Source: Charina bottae (Eukaryota > Chordata > Lepidosauria > Squamata > Charinaidae). Taken from it: DNA of 64,000 nucleotides. The first letter of the stretch is position 1; each line of letters starts with the position of its first letter. Positions 14,875 to 26,879 of this stretch are shown here, one piece after another. The DNA lies in assembly GCA_023362775.1 (NCBI GenBank), contig JALMGJ010000015.1, positions 14,474,001-14,538,000 on the forward strand. The letters run 5' to 3'. The notes under the pieces are model-generated. The model worked only from the letters and a program-made list of their open reading frames with translations. It was not told the origin of the DNA and did no database searches. Made by a program: the position numbers and the translations under genes.

Positions 14875-16187
14875 GGCTAGAGTGTGCCCCTCTGGTGTGC
14901 AGGGTCCGTTTTGGTTAGAGTATGTGTGATCCCCTGTTCTACTTTTTGTTTTCTTTTAGATACTGTATCAGTTTGTAATCCAAAGTTAGTCTTGAGTTGG
15001 GTGTCCTTATCATCCAAATTAGAAATAAATAAACTTTATGGAGATGATATGGTGAGGCCAGCACTGAATCATATTGTGGAATTCTGATTTGGGGCCCATC
15101 TAAATCAACCAGTCAATTTGTATATATGATCAAAATCACCTTTAAAAATAAAAGCCACATTCATACCCAGAGAAAAAAAGGATAATAATTTAAGAGAAAA
15201 ATAATACACACAAAAATTACAATTTCTTTAAAATTTTATCAACAAAGCAGAATTTGCAACCTTTTTTGATACAGATGCAAATTAAGAAACCAGTAGTAAA
15301 GTCATGTGTTCTGTCTCTGACCCATCTGGGTATGTAGCAATGAGTAGCTATATTAAATCATTTCAAAGCCCTGTATAGAATGAGTTTCCATCTCAAAAAG
15401 GAAATTAGCTGGAAAATGTGTGGGAAAGCCTAGCTGAAATGATCAACATTTGAAGTACCGTACCTTTCCCATCAGTTCCCATGCTTCTTCCCTGCCTTCA
15501 TCAGTAACATGTCTGATGGGAGGAGAGAGATGAATATTTAACTTGCTCCAACAGGGATTATTTTATATTCCCAAGAAAAGAACTGACTGCATCACTGAAT
15601 TTTGATAATCAGTGCAATCCTATTTATAATGAGAATTTTAACAGTAAAAGTTCCTACTGTCTTTGCATAGATGAGTTCGTAAGACAATGTAGCTCACCTC
15701 CTGGTGGTCTCCAGATTTGTTGAGCTGCAACTCCCATAATTCAATACATAATACAGACATCACAAGTTGGAAGCTGAGTGTATCTCAGACAGCTGGAACT
15801 TCAACAGATTTAGAGTTACACCTACAAAACTGGCCATTTAAAACAAATTGAACTGTACAGAGAATCCTTACTGTTGCTCATGCATTGATCCATGATGTTA
15901 TTAATAAGAGACAGGAAAGTTAAGGTAATTCTTTGTGATGTTTTCAGAACTAGCTACAGATAACAGGATGAAGATATGAGTACATTTTATTGAACATTAG
16001 CTTAGAGATCCTTTAATCATTATTGTTCAGAGCACACGGTGTTCCTTCACCATCAGGCAAGATACTAAAATTAATGTAATTGTTCTGACTATACTGATTG
16101 ATCGTCCACCTGCAAGGTACTACCTAAACATGGAGGGAGGGGAGCGTGCAAAACTAGCCTATCCTTTTTCTTTTTCTTTCTTCTCAG

Positions 16188-16425
16188 AGAAATTGAAGGT
16201 GAACTTGAAGTAATTTGGGAATCAACCACCAAAGAAACCAAGAGGATGAAGGAACTCTTACATAAATCTCCGGAGAAGAATACACAGAGTTCTGTCAACG
16301 TTTATGAATCACAGTTCACTGACGTTTCTCAGAAACTCCTGCTGGGTAAATACGGTTTTAGCTACTGTGATGTGGAGCTGTCCTCACCACCTAAAACTCC
16401 GAATCAACAGGAACCTAAATATTAA
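16188..16425 (+). CDS. CEP89: CEP89 terminal coding exon
   Basis: The exon follows a strong pyrimidine tract and TTCTCAG. It continues the reading frame from 8860 (Arg split AG|A) as EIEGELEVIWESTTKETKR, then RMKELLHKSPEKN, and ends ...PNQQEPKY with TAA at 16423-16425. EGELEVIWEST is the conserved end of the CEP89 coiled coil. The last ~45 residues are a low-conservation tail, as in mammals. A roughly 750-nt 3'UTR follows. Confidence 0.9.
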
Positions 16426-17171
16426 GGAAACAGATGTCTCTGCTTCCTCCAAGGCAAAATAGGATTGAAAGAAGCAAACATAAAAGGCAACCTGGAACCT
16501 AGTCAGAAGCAAAGTATGATTTTACCAGTTGGGTTTAGAAATCTGCATGGCTGTGATTTGCATTGTGTGGTAAGGAATATTGCCTCTAGACCCTTCAAAG
16601 CCCGGAGAATCATCTTTCATTCTTAAAAGGAGGTTTTTAGCCTTTATGGTTACAAAGAAAAGGTATCTGAACAAAGCTTCTAATCAATAGGCAGGGCAGA
16701 TTCTGGTTTCAGCACCAACTCTGCATCTCTTGCTGCTGCTTGATGGCTATTTTACCTAGTTGCAATTCTCTGAACACCTTCCAAGAATAAGCCCCATTAA
16801 ATATAGATATTTAGTGGAAGCCAGAGTTGAATGGTATTGTTAGTGATGGTACAATCCATGTGATCATTATTTTTGTAATGTCACTTTTGATGTTTCTGTC
16901 CTCTGGAATGGGTAGCAACCAACACTTTCTGTGTATCGCAGGTGGAATTATAGGTATCTTACAATCTGGAAAGAAGCTTTTCGAGATAGTCTTTCACGGA
17001 AAGGAGATTACCTCCACAGTCTGAAAAAACTAATTAAAATAAGAGTATGCAAATGATGGGGAATCTTTGAAATTTGCATATTTTATTTCTACCAGTTTTC
17101 GGAACATGGCGTCTGGAATGCCCCCACCTGCATTTGATGACATGAGCTGCCGCTCAGGAAACCTGCCTTTT

Positions 17172-17177
17172 AATAAA
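17172..17177 (+). terminator. CEP89: CEP89 poly(A) signal
   Basis: AATAAA in CTTTTAATAAAATGTG, about 750 nt after the CEP89 stop. Repeat-derived sequence begins about 100 bp downstream, consistent with the gene ending here. Confidence 0.6.
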
Positions 17178-17275
17178 ATGTGTTAGTCTGAAAAGGTGCT
17201 ACCAGGTTCCCCTGATTCTTGGCTATCATAGACTAACACAGGTCTCCTACAATGTCCACCTTCTCCAAGTAACAT

Positions 17276-17352
17276 TTCATGGTGACGGAGGGAGCTCCCG
17301 CACCAGCCCCAGCTCTTGCCAGCCTAGCAATTCGAAAGCATGCAAATGCAAG
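17276..17352 (+). mobile_element. Fragment of Sauria-like SINE
   Basis: Matches the middle of the intact SINE that follows at 17427 (GACGGAGGGAGCTCCCGCAC ... GCATGCAAATGCAAGTAGAT) but lacks both the tRNA head and the tail. Confidence 0.7.
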
Positions 17353-17426
17353 TAGATTTGGGCAATATTCATAAAGAGCAGAGACCTGGTCTAGTTTGTT
17401 TCCATAATTCCAAGAGACCATGCTTT

Positions 17427-17754
17427 GGGCGTGGTGGCTCAGCGGGTAAGACGCCAGGCTTGTCGATCAGAAGATCGCAAGTTCGGAGGTTCGAATCCCT
17501 AGCCCCACGTGACGGAGTGAGCTCCCACACTAGCCCCAGCTCTTGCCAACCTAGCAATTCGAAAGCATGCAAATGTAAGTAGATGAATAGGTACTTCGGT
17601 GGGTAGGTAACAGTGTTCCGCACGCATCATGCGGCCACATGACCGTGGAAGCGTCTTCGGACAACGCTGGCTCTTCGGCTAACAAACGGAGATGAGCACC
17701 GGCCCCTAGAGTCAGACACGACTGCACAAATGTGCGGGGGGAACCTTTACCTTT
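17427..17754 (+). mobile_element. Sauria-like SINE, full length
   Basis: The tRNA-derived head has an A box (TGGCTCAGCGGG) and a B box (GGTTCGAATCC). A conserved body and a BovB-type tail, GGGGGGAACCTTTACCTTT, follow. Related copies lie at 30207, 31971, 33591, 40310 and 60312. Confidence 0.85.
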
Positions 17755-18672
17755 ATAAATGAAATAAAATTCATCAATGTTGTCAATAAGCCATTTAGAT
17801 ACTTAAACCAAAGAAAAAGGGGACTCATTTGAATTGCCTTTACATAACTCTTTGCACTATTTATTAAGTAACTACAGATTTGGGAGCTGAAATGGCTGAA
17901 CTGAGTCTTGATTTAGCTGAGCTTTTATAAAGATATGGACAAAAAGAAATGAGTATGTAATATCTGGTCCTTTATGGAAGAGCTTAATAGCATTTCCTGT
18001 ATTGTGAAGGTATGTGTCATTTCAGTTGGAGACAATGAAGATTTAGTTAATTATTTTCTTTTTCCTTTTCTTTTTTATATAAAGCATTGCTTAGAAATAA
18101 AGAATTGAAAAGTATATGCAATCTAAAGGAAGAACATATAACTGTAGAGCAATATAGCTAATTAGGAGGAAAGAAGAATATTTTGAATTTGAAAGTCTAT
18201 AATTATAATTCTTAGTATATCATAGGTGGATTCTGGAGGCAATTAAAGTAGCCTTCATTGATAGTTTGAATGTGTCAATTATGTAGCTAGGTCAGAATTA
18301 TTTAGATTTCCATCGGAATTGTTATATTTCAGGGATTCTCCCTAACAAAAGACAATCAAGGTGGTTAGTAAGGGTGCAAAAAAGGTTGACAATATTTATA
18401 TTTTACAAATGCACAATACTTAGGTAAATTGTTTTTTTAAACATTCTTGTGTTTTTTATTATTGATATTATTGATAAACTGTTGAAAGCAAGACCTCATT
18501 CCCAGTCTTTTGTAAATCATCCAAATGTCTTCTTGTAATTCCAGGTTTGCCTTCTTTCTATCCTTTTGTAACATATTTCTCCCCTTCAGGTTTATCAAAT
18601 AATCAACCATTATCCAATATGATGAAAAAGATCAGGGTTTCTGTAGAGATTTGAAAGGTTGGCTACAACGCT

Positions 18673-18787
18673 CAGTGTTTCTCAGCATTGGCAACTTTAA
18701 GATGTGTGGACTTCAACATGGCTGGCTGGGGAATTCTGGGAGTTGAAGTCCACACATCTTAAAAGTAGCCAAGGCTGAGAAACACTG
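18673..18787. mobile_element. Palindromic hAT MITE (family P)
   Basis: Runs from CAGTGTTTCTCAGCATTGGC to GCCAAGGCTGAGAAACACTG with a shortened left arm. No convincing 8-bp TSD was found, so the copy is old or rearranged. Confidence 0.75.
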
Positions 18788-19603
18788 CTCTAGCTGCATT
18801 CCTTTGGAGCCCCACCATCTTTCCTTCTGGTCAGCTGGGAACAGATTGTGGTGCCCTCCTTGTAATAGCAGCAGAAACCAACCTGCAGCAGGGTTGCTGG
18901 GAGCAGATGGGCAGTATTGTTCCTTCCCTTCCCTTCTTTCCTAGAATTCAGCAGCCCTCCCTCTTTTTCCGCATGATCCGGAACCAAGTTGGATGGAATG
19001 CCTCAGACCTGAAAAGGTGGTCCATCCATGTTTTAGCTGGTTCTTATAAAACATTGTCCAAAGGGTGATTTTACATTCACTCCCCACCCAGTAATGGCCA
19101 TGAGTTTGAAGCCTGCATCATAAGCTCCCCTTTTGTAGAACAGTCACTTCAAAAGCCATTCCGCAGCATTTGATTTAACATTCAGACAGAGTACTATCCA
19201 AGGTGCTGGCTGTGTTTGGACTTTGCGAAAGCAGTACCTTGTGAAAATTGGGTGAGGACAGTTTTCCCATGGTTTTTAGCTTATTTCTTTGGATTTGTGG
19301 CTGAGGCATTCTTGTGAGCATCTTGGACTATGCAGAACTCTTGTTTAGAACTTCACAGGTGTATCCATTGTCTGTGTATGTGCACAAACCCATTGTAGTA
19401 TGTTCCTTTAAGCACCGATTCTTAATTGGCATGGGCAATTTTGAATAGCTATTTGCAAGAGACTGGAGCTTGGTCCACATCAAAGCATAATATCCATGTG
19501 AATTTTGTGTTTCAATCCATAGCAATAAATAGGTTTCTATCATGGCAATCCAAAGGCGAAAGTGGTTTGAGGGAGATTTTGCACTCTACCTGCTGTCCAC
19601 TAC

Positions 19604-19605
<2 letters not shown>

Positions 19606-19647
<42 letters not shown>
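19606..19647. repeat. (CT)n microsatellite
   Basis: About 20 uninterrupted CT units. Confidence 0.9.
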
Positions 19648-19652
<5 letters not shown>

Positions 19653-20445
19653 TTGGAATCCTAGTGAATGGTTAGATAAATATCCACTTTTATAAATGCT
19701 AACGGTTGTGTACTATCTACAGCTTGGTTTGTTTCCCAATTATGTATTTTTTCATGCTTTTGATAATAATAAAATTCTTATTTCAAAGGGCAGGGAGTCC
19801 ATGTGCTATTTTTTGTTAGAGCAATTCTCTAGAGGGAACACTGAATATTTAGGGCATGAAAAAGCCTGGTGGGCATGCTGGTCCTTCCATTGTTTCAAAA
19901 CCAGTACAGTCCTATGAAATGCTGACAAAGATGCAGTAGTGCTGTGTGATGGCCACTGCAGATTTATTCGTGGTTAATTGGACTTTTAAAGGGCAAATCT
20001 CCAAGAATCATGGACACTGTCTGAGATCAAAGAGAAATTGTGGAGAATCACTGTCAGGGTCTTCACTGCAGCTCTAGATATAAAAGAGGAGATAATTAAA
20101 TAAACAGAATTAATGATTAGAAGGGGTTTTTCAGCTGGGAGATCTCCTGCAGCTTATGAAAGGAAATGGCCTTTTCCCTTTTTTCTTTACTTGATCCTTC
20201 TAAAAAAATCAATTTTCTATTAAGGCTGTATTGGCAGCAGACTTAATTGGATATATGCACAGAGGCAGCATTTCCCTTTTATTCTCATCCTCCAAAAATA
20301 GAGTACTGGAATGTTTTATTTACACTATTTATGGCCTGCCACAATTAATATTAGATTATTATTTCTGCATATACAACACATTGCAAGGAACTAGTTTATC
20401 AAGAACTTAATACTGAGATATATTATGCATCATTGGATTTGTGCA

Positions 20446-20500
20446 TCATATATATATATGCATCATATATATATATTTATATAATGGAATGCATCATACA

Positions 20501-20536
<36 letters not shown>

Positions 20537-20540
20537 TAAA
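20446..20540. repeat. (TA)n and (CATA)n microsatellites
   Basis: Two short TA runs separated by a repeated GCATCATATA phrase, followed by about ten CATA units (20494-20530). Confidence 0.85.
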
Positions 20541-20721
20541 AAAATTTTGGCCTTCCCCTGCTCTTAACTCCCCCTAATATTAGTCAATTTTATGGATTGC
20601 TTTTATTCTATTTCTCATATTTTAATCCTCTGTTTATCTAATCTATTTATAATTTAAACTTAAAATTATCGTAAGCTTTTAATGAAGAGGCCTTCATCCT
20701 GCAGTTATGATTGATTCAAGC

Positions 20722-20766
<45 letters not shown>
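20722..20766. repeat. (TA)n(TG)n microsatellite
   Basis: About 10 TA units run directly into about 12 TG units. Confidence 0.9.
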
Positions 20767-21381
20767 TTGTGTTTAATAAATAAAAATAAATGAGCAGGCT
20801 CCACATTAAGTCAGCTGTGAGAAATTCAGCCCACAGCTTTGTCCAAGATTCCAAAAGGGAAATTTGATCATCTTTTGATGTAGAAAAAACCTTCAGAAAC
20901 AGGAATTCCATTGTGGCAGAACATGTTATATTGTAGAAATCCCATTTCAACCCAGTCGTCTTCTCTAATAAATTTACCTGCAGTTACCATGAGTCAGAGC
21001 ATGCAGGAAACCAGTAGATTTTAAATCTGTACTTTAAATCTTTGGGTTGCTTTTGCCTAATATCCTCTGTTCTGATTTTATTTTCAGAAGTCATTATTTG
21101 ACTTCCTGAAATTACAGTACATATTTCATTGAAGTACTTTTTTTGTAAGCCTTTTTTAAAAAATGATTCCAAAACTTGGTCAGTTCCTATCCAAGCTAAT
21201 GAGCTGCAGTAGATCCTGCCTTCCAAAAGTGGAAGGAGTTCTCCATATTAGACTGTGATGCTTCTTCCTGACAGAAGAGGTAAAATGTTGAATTACAGAT
21301 GGATTTGCATCTTCTAGGATAGAACCAAAATAATGGTTATAGACTGTTAAAAGTACCAAGATGTTGCCCTATGGGCTACAT

Positions 21382-21615
21382 CAGGGGTGGGCAACGTCAG
21401 GCCTGCGGGCCGTATAAGGCCCGCGGGGCTCCCACCCGCAAACCCTGCCCCTTCCACGCGATTGGCTCCTGCCCGCAAACCCTGCCCCCCAGTGCTTGTG
21501 ATTGGCTCCGGCCCCCGGTCTGTGGAAATCCCAGAAACCCCACACCTCACCCACCCCAGTCCCCGGTTATAAATATCCAAATGGCCCTTGGCAGAAAAAA
21601 GGTTCCCCACCCCTG
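21382..21615. mobile_element. hAT MITE (CAGGGGTGGGCAA family)
   Basis: Termini CAGGGGTGGGCAACGTC and AAGGTTCCCCACCCCTG form TIRs. A perfect 8-bp TSD GGCTACAT lies at 21374-21381 and 21616-21623. The interior is CpG-rich. Confidence 0.85.
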
Positions 21616-23273
21616 GGCTACATCATCAAAGACTGGAAAGATGTCAGTCTTGTAGAGAAAAAATAAAGAGATGCTTAGCTGAGAGCAGACTTGAATAGGC
21701 AACATTAGGTCCATCTACGATACTGCAACAATATAGCTGACAATTTCTTCTATTTCTAGCAACATTCCAAACAACTCATGTAAATCACCCAGTTTAATGA
21801 GAATTTAGAAACATTAATAGGAAAATGGAATGATGTTTATAAAGAGGAAAAGGGAGAAAAAGTACTTTGGCTTACTTACAATGAACTATAATAACTAGGT
21901 GAATAATCAACATACTGTAATTCCTGGATAAGGTGATTTTCAGCAAAGGTTTTAAAATTAGGAGGCAATCATGCCAAAGCAGTAACAAGAATAAAGAATA
22001 GCAAGGAAATCTGGCACATATTTATTTGTTTGTTGTTTAATCATTTTTAATATGATTTTACCTCTTTCTGTTGTTTTCCTACTAGGCTCAGTTCTAATTA
22101 GCGAAGGATAACTTTGATTGTTTTATATAACAGAGACTTTTATATAATGGGACACTGTTACAACAGAAAGATGAGATAGAAGTTCTGTAAATCAGGATGT
22201 TCATTCTGAGGCCAAAGGGCCAGATAATCTCCCTCAAAGCTTCAAATCAAAAGTTGCCACTGGATGTTAATGTTTAATATTATAGAAGGTAAAATGCATT
22301 AAATATGTGAAGAATAATCATATTAGGTTAATCACATTAACTGTATTTTATTTTATTAAAATTAGATAATTTTAAATTGAGGGTCTACTGAATGCCATCT
22401 GAATGCCACTCAGATGCCAGTATTCTTGGCAGATCTTTGATGTTGAGAAATTACAGGTTCAGACTAAAAGAGTGGAAGAACTCTGCTTATCTCCACAGTG
22501 AATGCATTATTTTCCTTTTCTTCCTGTTTTCTAATGTTTTCCTAGTTAATGATCTATAGGACTCTCCTTGGATCTCATAAAGTTTCTTCGGAACCTTTGG
22601 AGAAGTGCTTGATGAAAACAAACACACACCTTTGAATGCAGATAAAATTGTCCACCAGCTACAAGTTTGTTAAGAGGTCTAAAAAGTTCTAAACATTTAT
22701 CAAGGCAAGATTCCTTTTCAGAAGCCACCCACCCTCAGGAAGATTACACATGATAGGGGTTCAGCCAGTTCTAGCCTGGGTTTCTACTTTCTATCAGTAT
22801 TATAAAGAGTCAGGTCAACAGGTCTGGAATTCCCAGGATCCTTTTTTTAAAGATTGGTGTTAACTTGGCCATCTTCAGAAAGATGGATGATTCGTGAGAC
22901 AAGTTACATATTTCAGTTAATAGCTGAGCAATTTCACATTCCAGTGGCTACTATCTGCCCCTGTGACTTGTTACTTTTTAATTTGTCCATTAGTTCTAAA
23001 GCATCCTCCTTTGTTACCTCTGTTTGATGTTATTTTTTAGATGCTCTTTAGGAAAAGAAAACAAAACCAACTTTTGGGGTTCTCTAGGAACGCTATTTAT
23101 CCATTGGATTCCTCTGGAATTTCCCCATCTCTCTCCAGCCTCCTTGCAAGTTTTGCAGCTCATTTGAACCAGGGAAGATGGCGTACATCTTTCTTATCTA
23201 GTCAGCACTTGCGCCTTCATTTTAAACCAGGGTGCCCCAGCGAAGGCCTTAGTTCCCTTCCAGGCTCTAAAAG

Positions 23274-23442
23274 CAGGGGTGTCCTTGGGGTCTGGTCAAA
23301 AATGTCAAGACGGCAGCCACCATGATCTGATGGAAGCTCCACCCTTTTTTATGGTTTCGTGCACATAGAAAACAGCAGAGTTTGGTTGGCACTTTCATGG
23401 CCGCCATCTTGACGTTTTTGACCAGACTCTGTGGACATCCTG
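23274..23442. mobile_element. DNA-transposon MITE with long TIRs (GTCTGGTCAAAAA family)
   Basis: The left end CAGGGGTGTCCTTGGGGTCT, followed by GGTCAAAAATGTCAAGACGG, is inverted at the right end (CGTTTTTGACCAGACTCTG then TGGACATCCTG), giving ~40-bp TIRs. A 5'-truncated relative lies at 42171-42331. No clear TSD was found. Confidence 0.7.
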
Positions 23443-23510
23443 CTGGAAAGTCTTGGGTGGCGTTCCCCAGGCAACCTGCAAACATTGCTACCAAACCATA
23501 ATGCTTAGTA

Positions 23511-23762
23511 CAGAGCTTTCCAAACTTTTCATGTTGGTGACACACTTTTTAGACATGCATCATTTCGGGACACACTCTTACAGCAGGGCACAATTCAGGC
23601 ACTAGGACCTGTGCGGAATCCTGGCAGGGCAGGTTTGGAGGCAGCAAGGCACAAGGCAGGCACTAGGACCTGCGCGGAAGCCAGGAGGCAGCAGCAGCCG
23701 CAACACACCCAGACACTGCAGCCAACACACTAACGTCTCCCGACACAGTTTGGAAAGCTCTG
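23511..23762. mobile_element. hAT MITE (family Q, GACACAC-rich)
   Basis: TIRs CAGAGCTTTCCAAACTTTTC ... CAGTTTGGAAAGCTCTG, flanked by perfect 8-bp TSDs GCTTAGTA (23503-23510 and 23763-23770). Family Q copies also lie at 25279, 27779, 52713, 58465 and 60392. Confidence 0.9.
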
Positions 23763-24649
23763 GCTTAGTATAACAAAGGAGATACATTATGAACATAGTA
23801 AATTCATTTAATTTTTTGGCCTGGCCCAGTTTCTTTGCATGGCCCAAGGTCAGTTTTGAAACGACGCCCCTGGAATGCCACTCAATGTTTAAGTCCAGCC
23901 CTTGGTCTGAAATAAGTTGGGCACCCTGTGCCATCTCTTCTTAGGCTGAATCTCACCTTTGGGCAGAGACCTTTTCCATCACTTTTACTTAGTCTTGTTC
24001 ACTGAAGGGAGCAGAAATTGGACCTCTAAGGATGCCCCCCCCCCCAACAAGACAAGGATCACATCTCACAAAGGCAGCTCCTGTGGGGTTAGTTGTGCAT
24101 GGAACAGGGGCAGCTTGTGATACAAGCAAAGAGACAAAGTAAAACTGAGCCTTGCTGGGAAATTGCATTTTCTGCACCTTTTAAAAACAGACGGTGTTGC
24201 TTTGAAGGATTCATGATGCTCTTTCCTAGCCTTCTGATGCATCAGATGGATAGAGAACATTTCCAAGATCCTCCAAATTATAGAAGGCATTCTCCCGCTT
24301 TATAGGAAGAAGGGAAATTCCTCTGGATAAAGCCCCAGTTCCATAAATGGTGTTTTATTTAAATGCTGACCCAAGAACCAAAGTGGGTATAGATACCTTG
24401 TCTGTAGAATACAGGATGAACAAATATAATTATTAGCTGTTGGCTTGGGGTGGGGTGGGGTGAGAGGGAAGCAGTTTTGTCCCCTGAATCTCTGCTCATT
24501 AACAAGGGCAATCAATCTTACTATTCCTATCCTGTGCAAACATTTGCAAACTCCATGTTTGCATTCTCATATGGAAACATAAGACACTTCATAAGCATGC
24601 TTTAAATACGCCATGTATGCAACCATGCTGATTATACAGTAATGCTCTT

Positions 24650-24992
24650 CTCTCTTTTTTTATCCATTCAATCATGTCCGATTCTCAGAGACTGCCTGGA
24701 CAAGTCCCTGCAGTTTTCTTGGCAAGGATTTTTCAGAAGTGGTTTGCCATTGCCTCCTTCCTAGGGCTGAGAGAGAGGGACTGACCCAAGGTCACCCAGC
24801 CGGCTTTCGTGCCTAAGGCAGGAGTAGAACTCTCAGTCTCCTGGTTTGCCATTGGCTCCTTCCTAGGGCTGAGAGTGAGTGAGTGACTGGCCCAAGGTCA
24901 CCCAGCTGGCTTTCATGCCTAAGGTGGGACTAGAACTCACAGTCTCCCGGTTTCTAGCCTTATGCCTTAACTGCTACACCAAACTGGTTCAA
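24650..24992 (-). mobile_element. tRNA-derived SINE (family B), minus orientation, internally duplicated
   Basis: On the minus strand the head is GAACCAGTTTGGTGTAGCAG and the body includes GGTGACCTTGGGCCA. The body segment occurs twice in tandem (about 24765-24845 and 24853-24950), so this copy is a partial dimer. A clean plus-strand copy is at 51613-51893. Confidence 0.7.
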
Positions 24993-25190
24993 TCACCCAA
25001 ACAGCACACAACAGCCCAATCAAGGAGAGTACAAGACCCCCACCAACACAGGCAGGACAAGCCAGGGTATATAAACAGACAGCAAGTTCCACTCCCTTTT
25101 CGCACTGAAGATGTTGCCTAGCCTGGCAATGAAACGTCTACATGAAAACAACAAGGCTCAGAGAGCACCAAAGACTCCCCTGGTTCTCTT
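24993..25190 (+). mobile_element. Penelope-like fragment (type b), single orientation
   Basis: The unit contains GTATATAAACAGACAGC, then the hammerhead-like core (CTGAAGA at 25105, hairpin TTGCC/GGCAA, GAAAC ending 25135), then CAAGGCTCAGAGAGCACCAA. The palindromic copy at 28850-29070 has the same core. Boundaries are approximate. Confidence 0.55.
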
Positions 25191-25278
25191 TTCTCTTTAC
25201 AGGAATGTCAATTGCAAACCTTGAAATTTATTACCCCCTCAAAGTTCTGCCAAAGTTTTGTGCTAGTTGTGAGCTTCT

Positions 25279-25443
25279 ACATTTTCCCGCGGCGACACAC
25301 CAACGGCGGCGCGCAAGAATCAAAAAGCGGCAGCAGCGCTTCCATGTTTTTGCGCGCTGCCGCAATGGCGGCACTTCCGGGTTTTCCCACGGCGACACAC
25401 CAACGGCAGTTGGTGTGTCGCCGCGGGAAAACTTTGGAAAGCC
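25279..25443. mobile_element. hAT MITE fragment (family Q), CpG-rich
   Basis: Contains the family Q body (CCGCGGCGACACACCAACGG, GCGCGCTGCCGCAATGGC) and the right terminus AAAACTTTGGAAAGCCCTG. The left TIR is missing or replaced. Confidence 0.65.
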
Positions 25444-26435
25444 CTGCATTATACAGTGGGGCGGGGGGGGGGAAGCCCCCTCTAATTGCTTCAGTATATT
25501 TAATTCTTTCCTAAAGCAATCTTCTGAGTTTCTAAACTAAACTGAACATTAAATGGAGGAACTACGGGGCTCTCAGACTTCCTCCCTTGTCAGTTCTTCA
25601 TCCGAAATTGGTTTAGGTTTAATTGACTTGTTGTCAATGTTTCTCTAACAGGAGAGCACCAAAGGAAATCTTCGCTGTTAGTGTTTTGTTTCTATGACAC
25701 CATCCACATCTACGGCATTTTACAGAGCTCCAGAAAGAATGCAGCCAGGTTTAGCCGAAGCTTATCATCTAAGGACTCAGACAGAGGAAACACTGGGGCT
25801 GTAAATTAAGAAGTGTGATTTGTTTGCAAACTTACTTGGTTGAAAGTTCAGGAAGTCAAAACTGTTGGTTACAGGAGAATATCGTGTAGTCAGAGACCCC
25901 AGGGGTGGACACAGCTCCCAAACCTTTGTGCCTCACCTCCCATTCTATCCACAGGAGGGCCATTTTAGCTGTGCAGCTCGTGAAAGCTGATGACTTTCAT
26001 ACAATTTGTTAGAAAAAGGTGCTGCCAGGCTCCTCAATCTATCAGGATCACAGTTTAGGGCTACTTTGAAGAGGGAGACACACAAAGAAAATAAAAAGTG
26101 GGGGGGGGATCCTGAAACAGATTTGGCATTGTTTTGGAAAGATGTTCCCAATTCTCCCCCACCCAGGAAAACAAATCAACTTTCAAAACCTAGCCCTGCC
26201 CATATGCTCTGTGGCCACATCTCCTTCCTTTCGTTTCAGCCTCCCTTTCTCAAAATGCCACCCCAGCCACCACACTGTTGCCCCCCACCCTTGCATTAGG
26301 TGGCTTCAAAGATGCTTGGCAAGGATCCTCCATGTTAATCAGTGATGGCTTAGTGTGTTGTGTGAATCTGGCTGTTTGTGGCTTAGTTGACACACTATTG
26401 CTCAAGGAACAATGGCCTAGCACAATGCATTAATC

Positions 26436-26858
26436 CAGTGTTTCTCAACCTTGGCAGCTTGACTGTAGCTTGAATCATGTCAACTGGATTTCTATTTTCT
26501 CAGTAGAAACGTTTCGCTCCTTATCCAAGGAGCTTCTTCAGTCTGAGCAAAGTTGGTAAGGGAATCCTAAATATGTTTCTAGGTAGCTGTAAATATGTAA
26601 AACATATTTAGCTGTAAATATGTAAAACATATTTAGGATTCCCTTACCAACTTTGCTCAGACTGAAGAAGCTCCTTGGATAAGGAGCGAAACGTTTCCAC
26701 TGAGAAAATAGAAATCCAGTTGACATGATTCAAGCTACAGACAATTCCACCTGGATGACTGAGAACCTTCATAGACATCTTGGCAGCTTGAAGATGGCTG
26801 GGGAATTCTGGGAGTTGAAGTCCACACATCTTCAAGCTGCCGAGGCTGAGAAACACTG
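26436..26858. mobile_element. Palindromic hAT MITE (family P) split by a PLE-like foldback
   Basis: Left part CAGTGTTTCTCAACCTTGGC (to 26462) and right part (26779-26858, ending GGCTGAGAAACACTG) flank the insertion at 26463-26778. The MITE sequence CTTGGCAGCTTGA is duplicated at the junctions. Confidence 0.8.
26463..26778. mobile_element. Penelope-like foldback (type c) nested in a hAT MITE
   Basis: An inverted pair of the unit TCAACTGGATTTCTATTTTC ... GCTCCTTATCCAAGGAGC, with a 13-bp TSD CTTGGCAGCTTGA (26450-26462, 26779-26791). Both arms carry the hammerhead-like core: left reverse complement 26511-26541, right 26662-26692, with a 7-bp hairpin GCTCCTT/AAGGAGC. The right arm extends about 40 bp further than the left. 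Confidence 0.7.
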
Positions 26859-26879
26859 CAGCAATCTAATTAGGGAGAG

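Larger units (their letters stand above)
17755..21381. other. Intergenic spacer between CEP89 and SLC7A9, left part
   Basis: AT-rich with microsatellites: (CT)n at 19606-19647, TA/CATA tracts at 20446-20540 and (TA)n(TG)n at 20722-20766. It also holds one family P hAT MITE at 18673. No exon-like ORF was seen. Confidence 0.6.

Noticed and set aside
17427..17500. tRNA gene (A and B boxes)
   Set aside because: It is the tRNA-derived head of a SINE. The same head recurs at 30207, 33390, 33591, 40310 and 60312 with SINE body and tail attached, and no cloverleaf acceptor stem closes.
20705..20950. 81-codon ORF with His-Thr and Ile-Tyr repeats
   Set aside because: It is a translation of the (TA)n(TG)n microsatellite.
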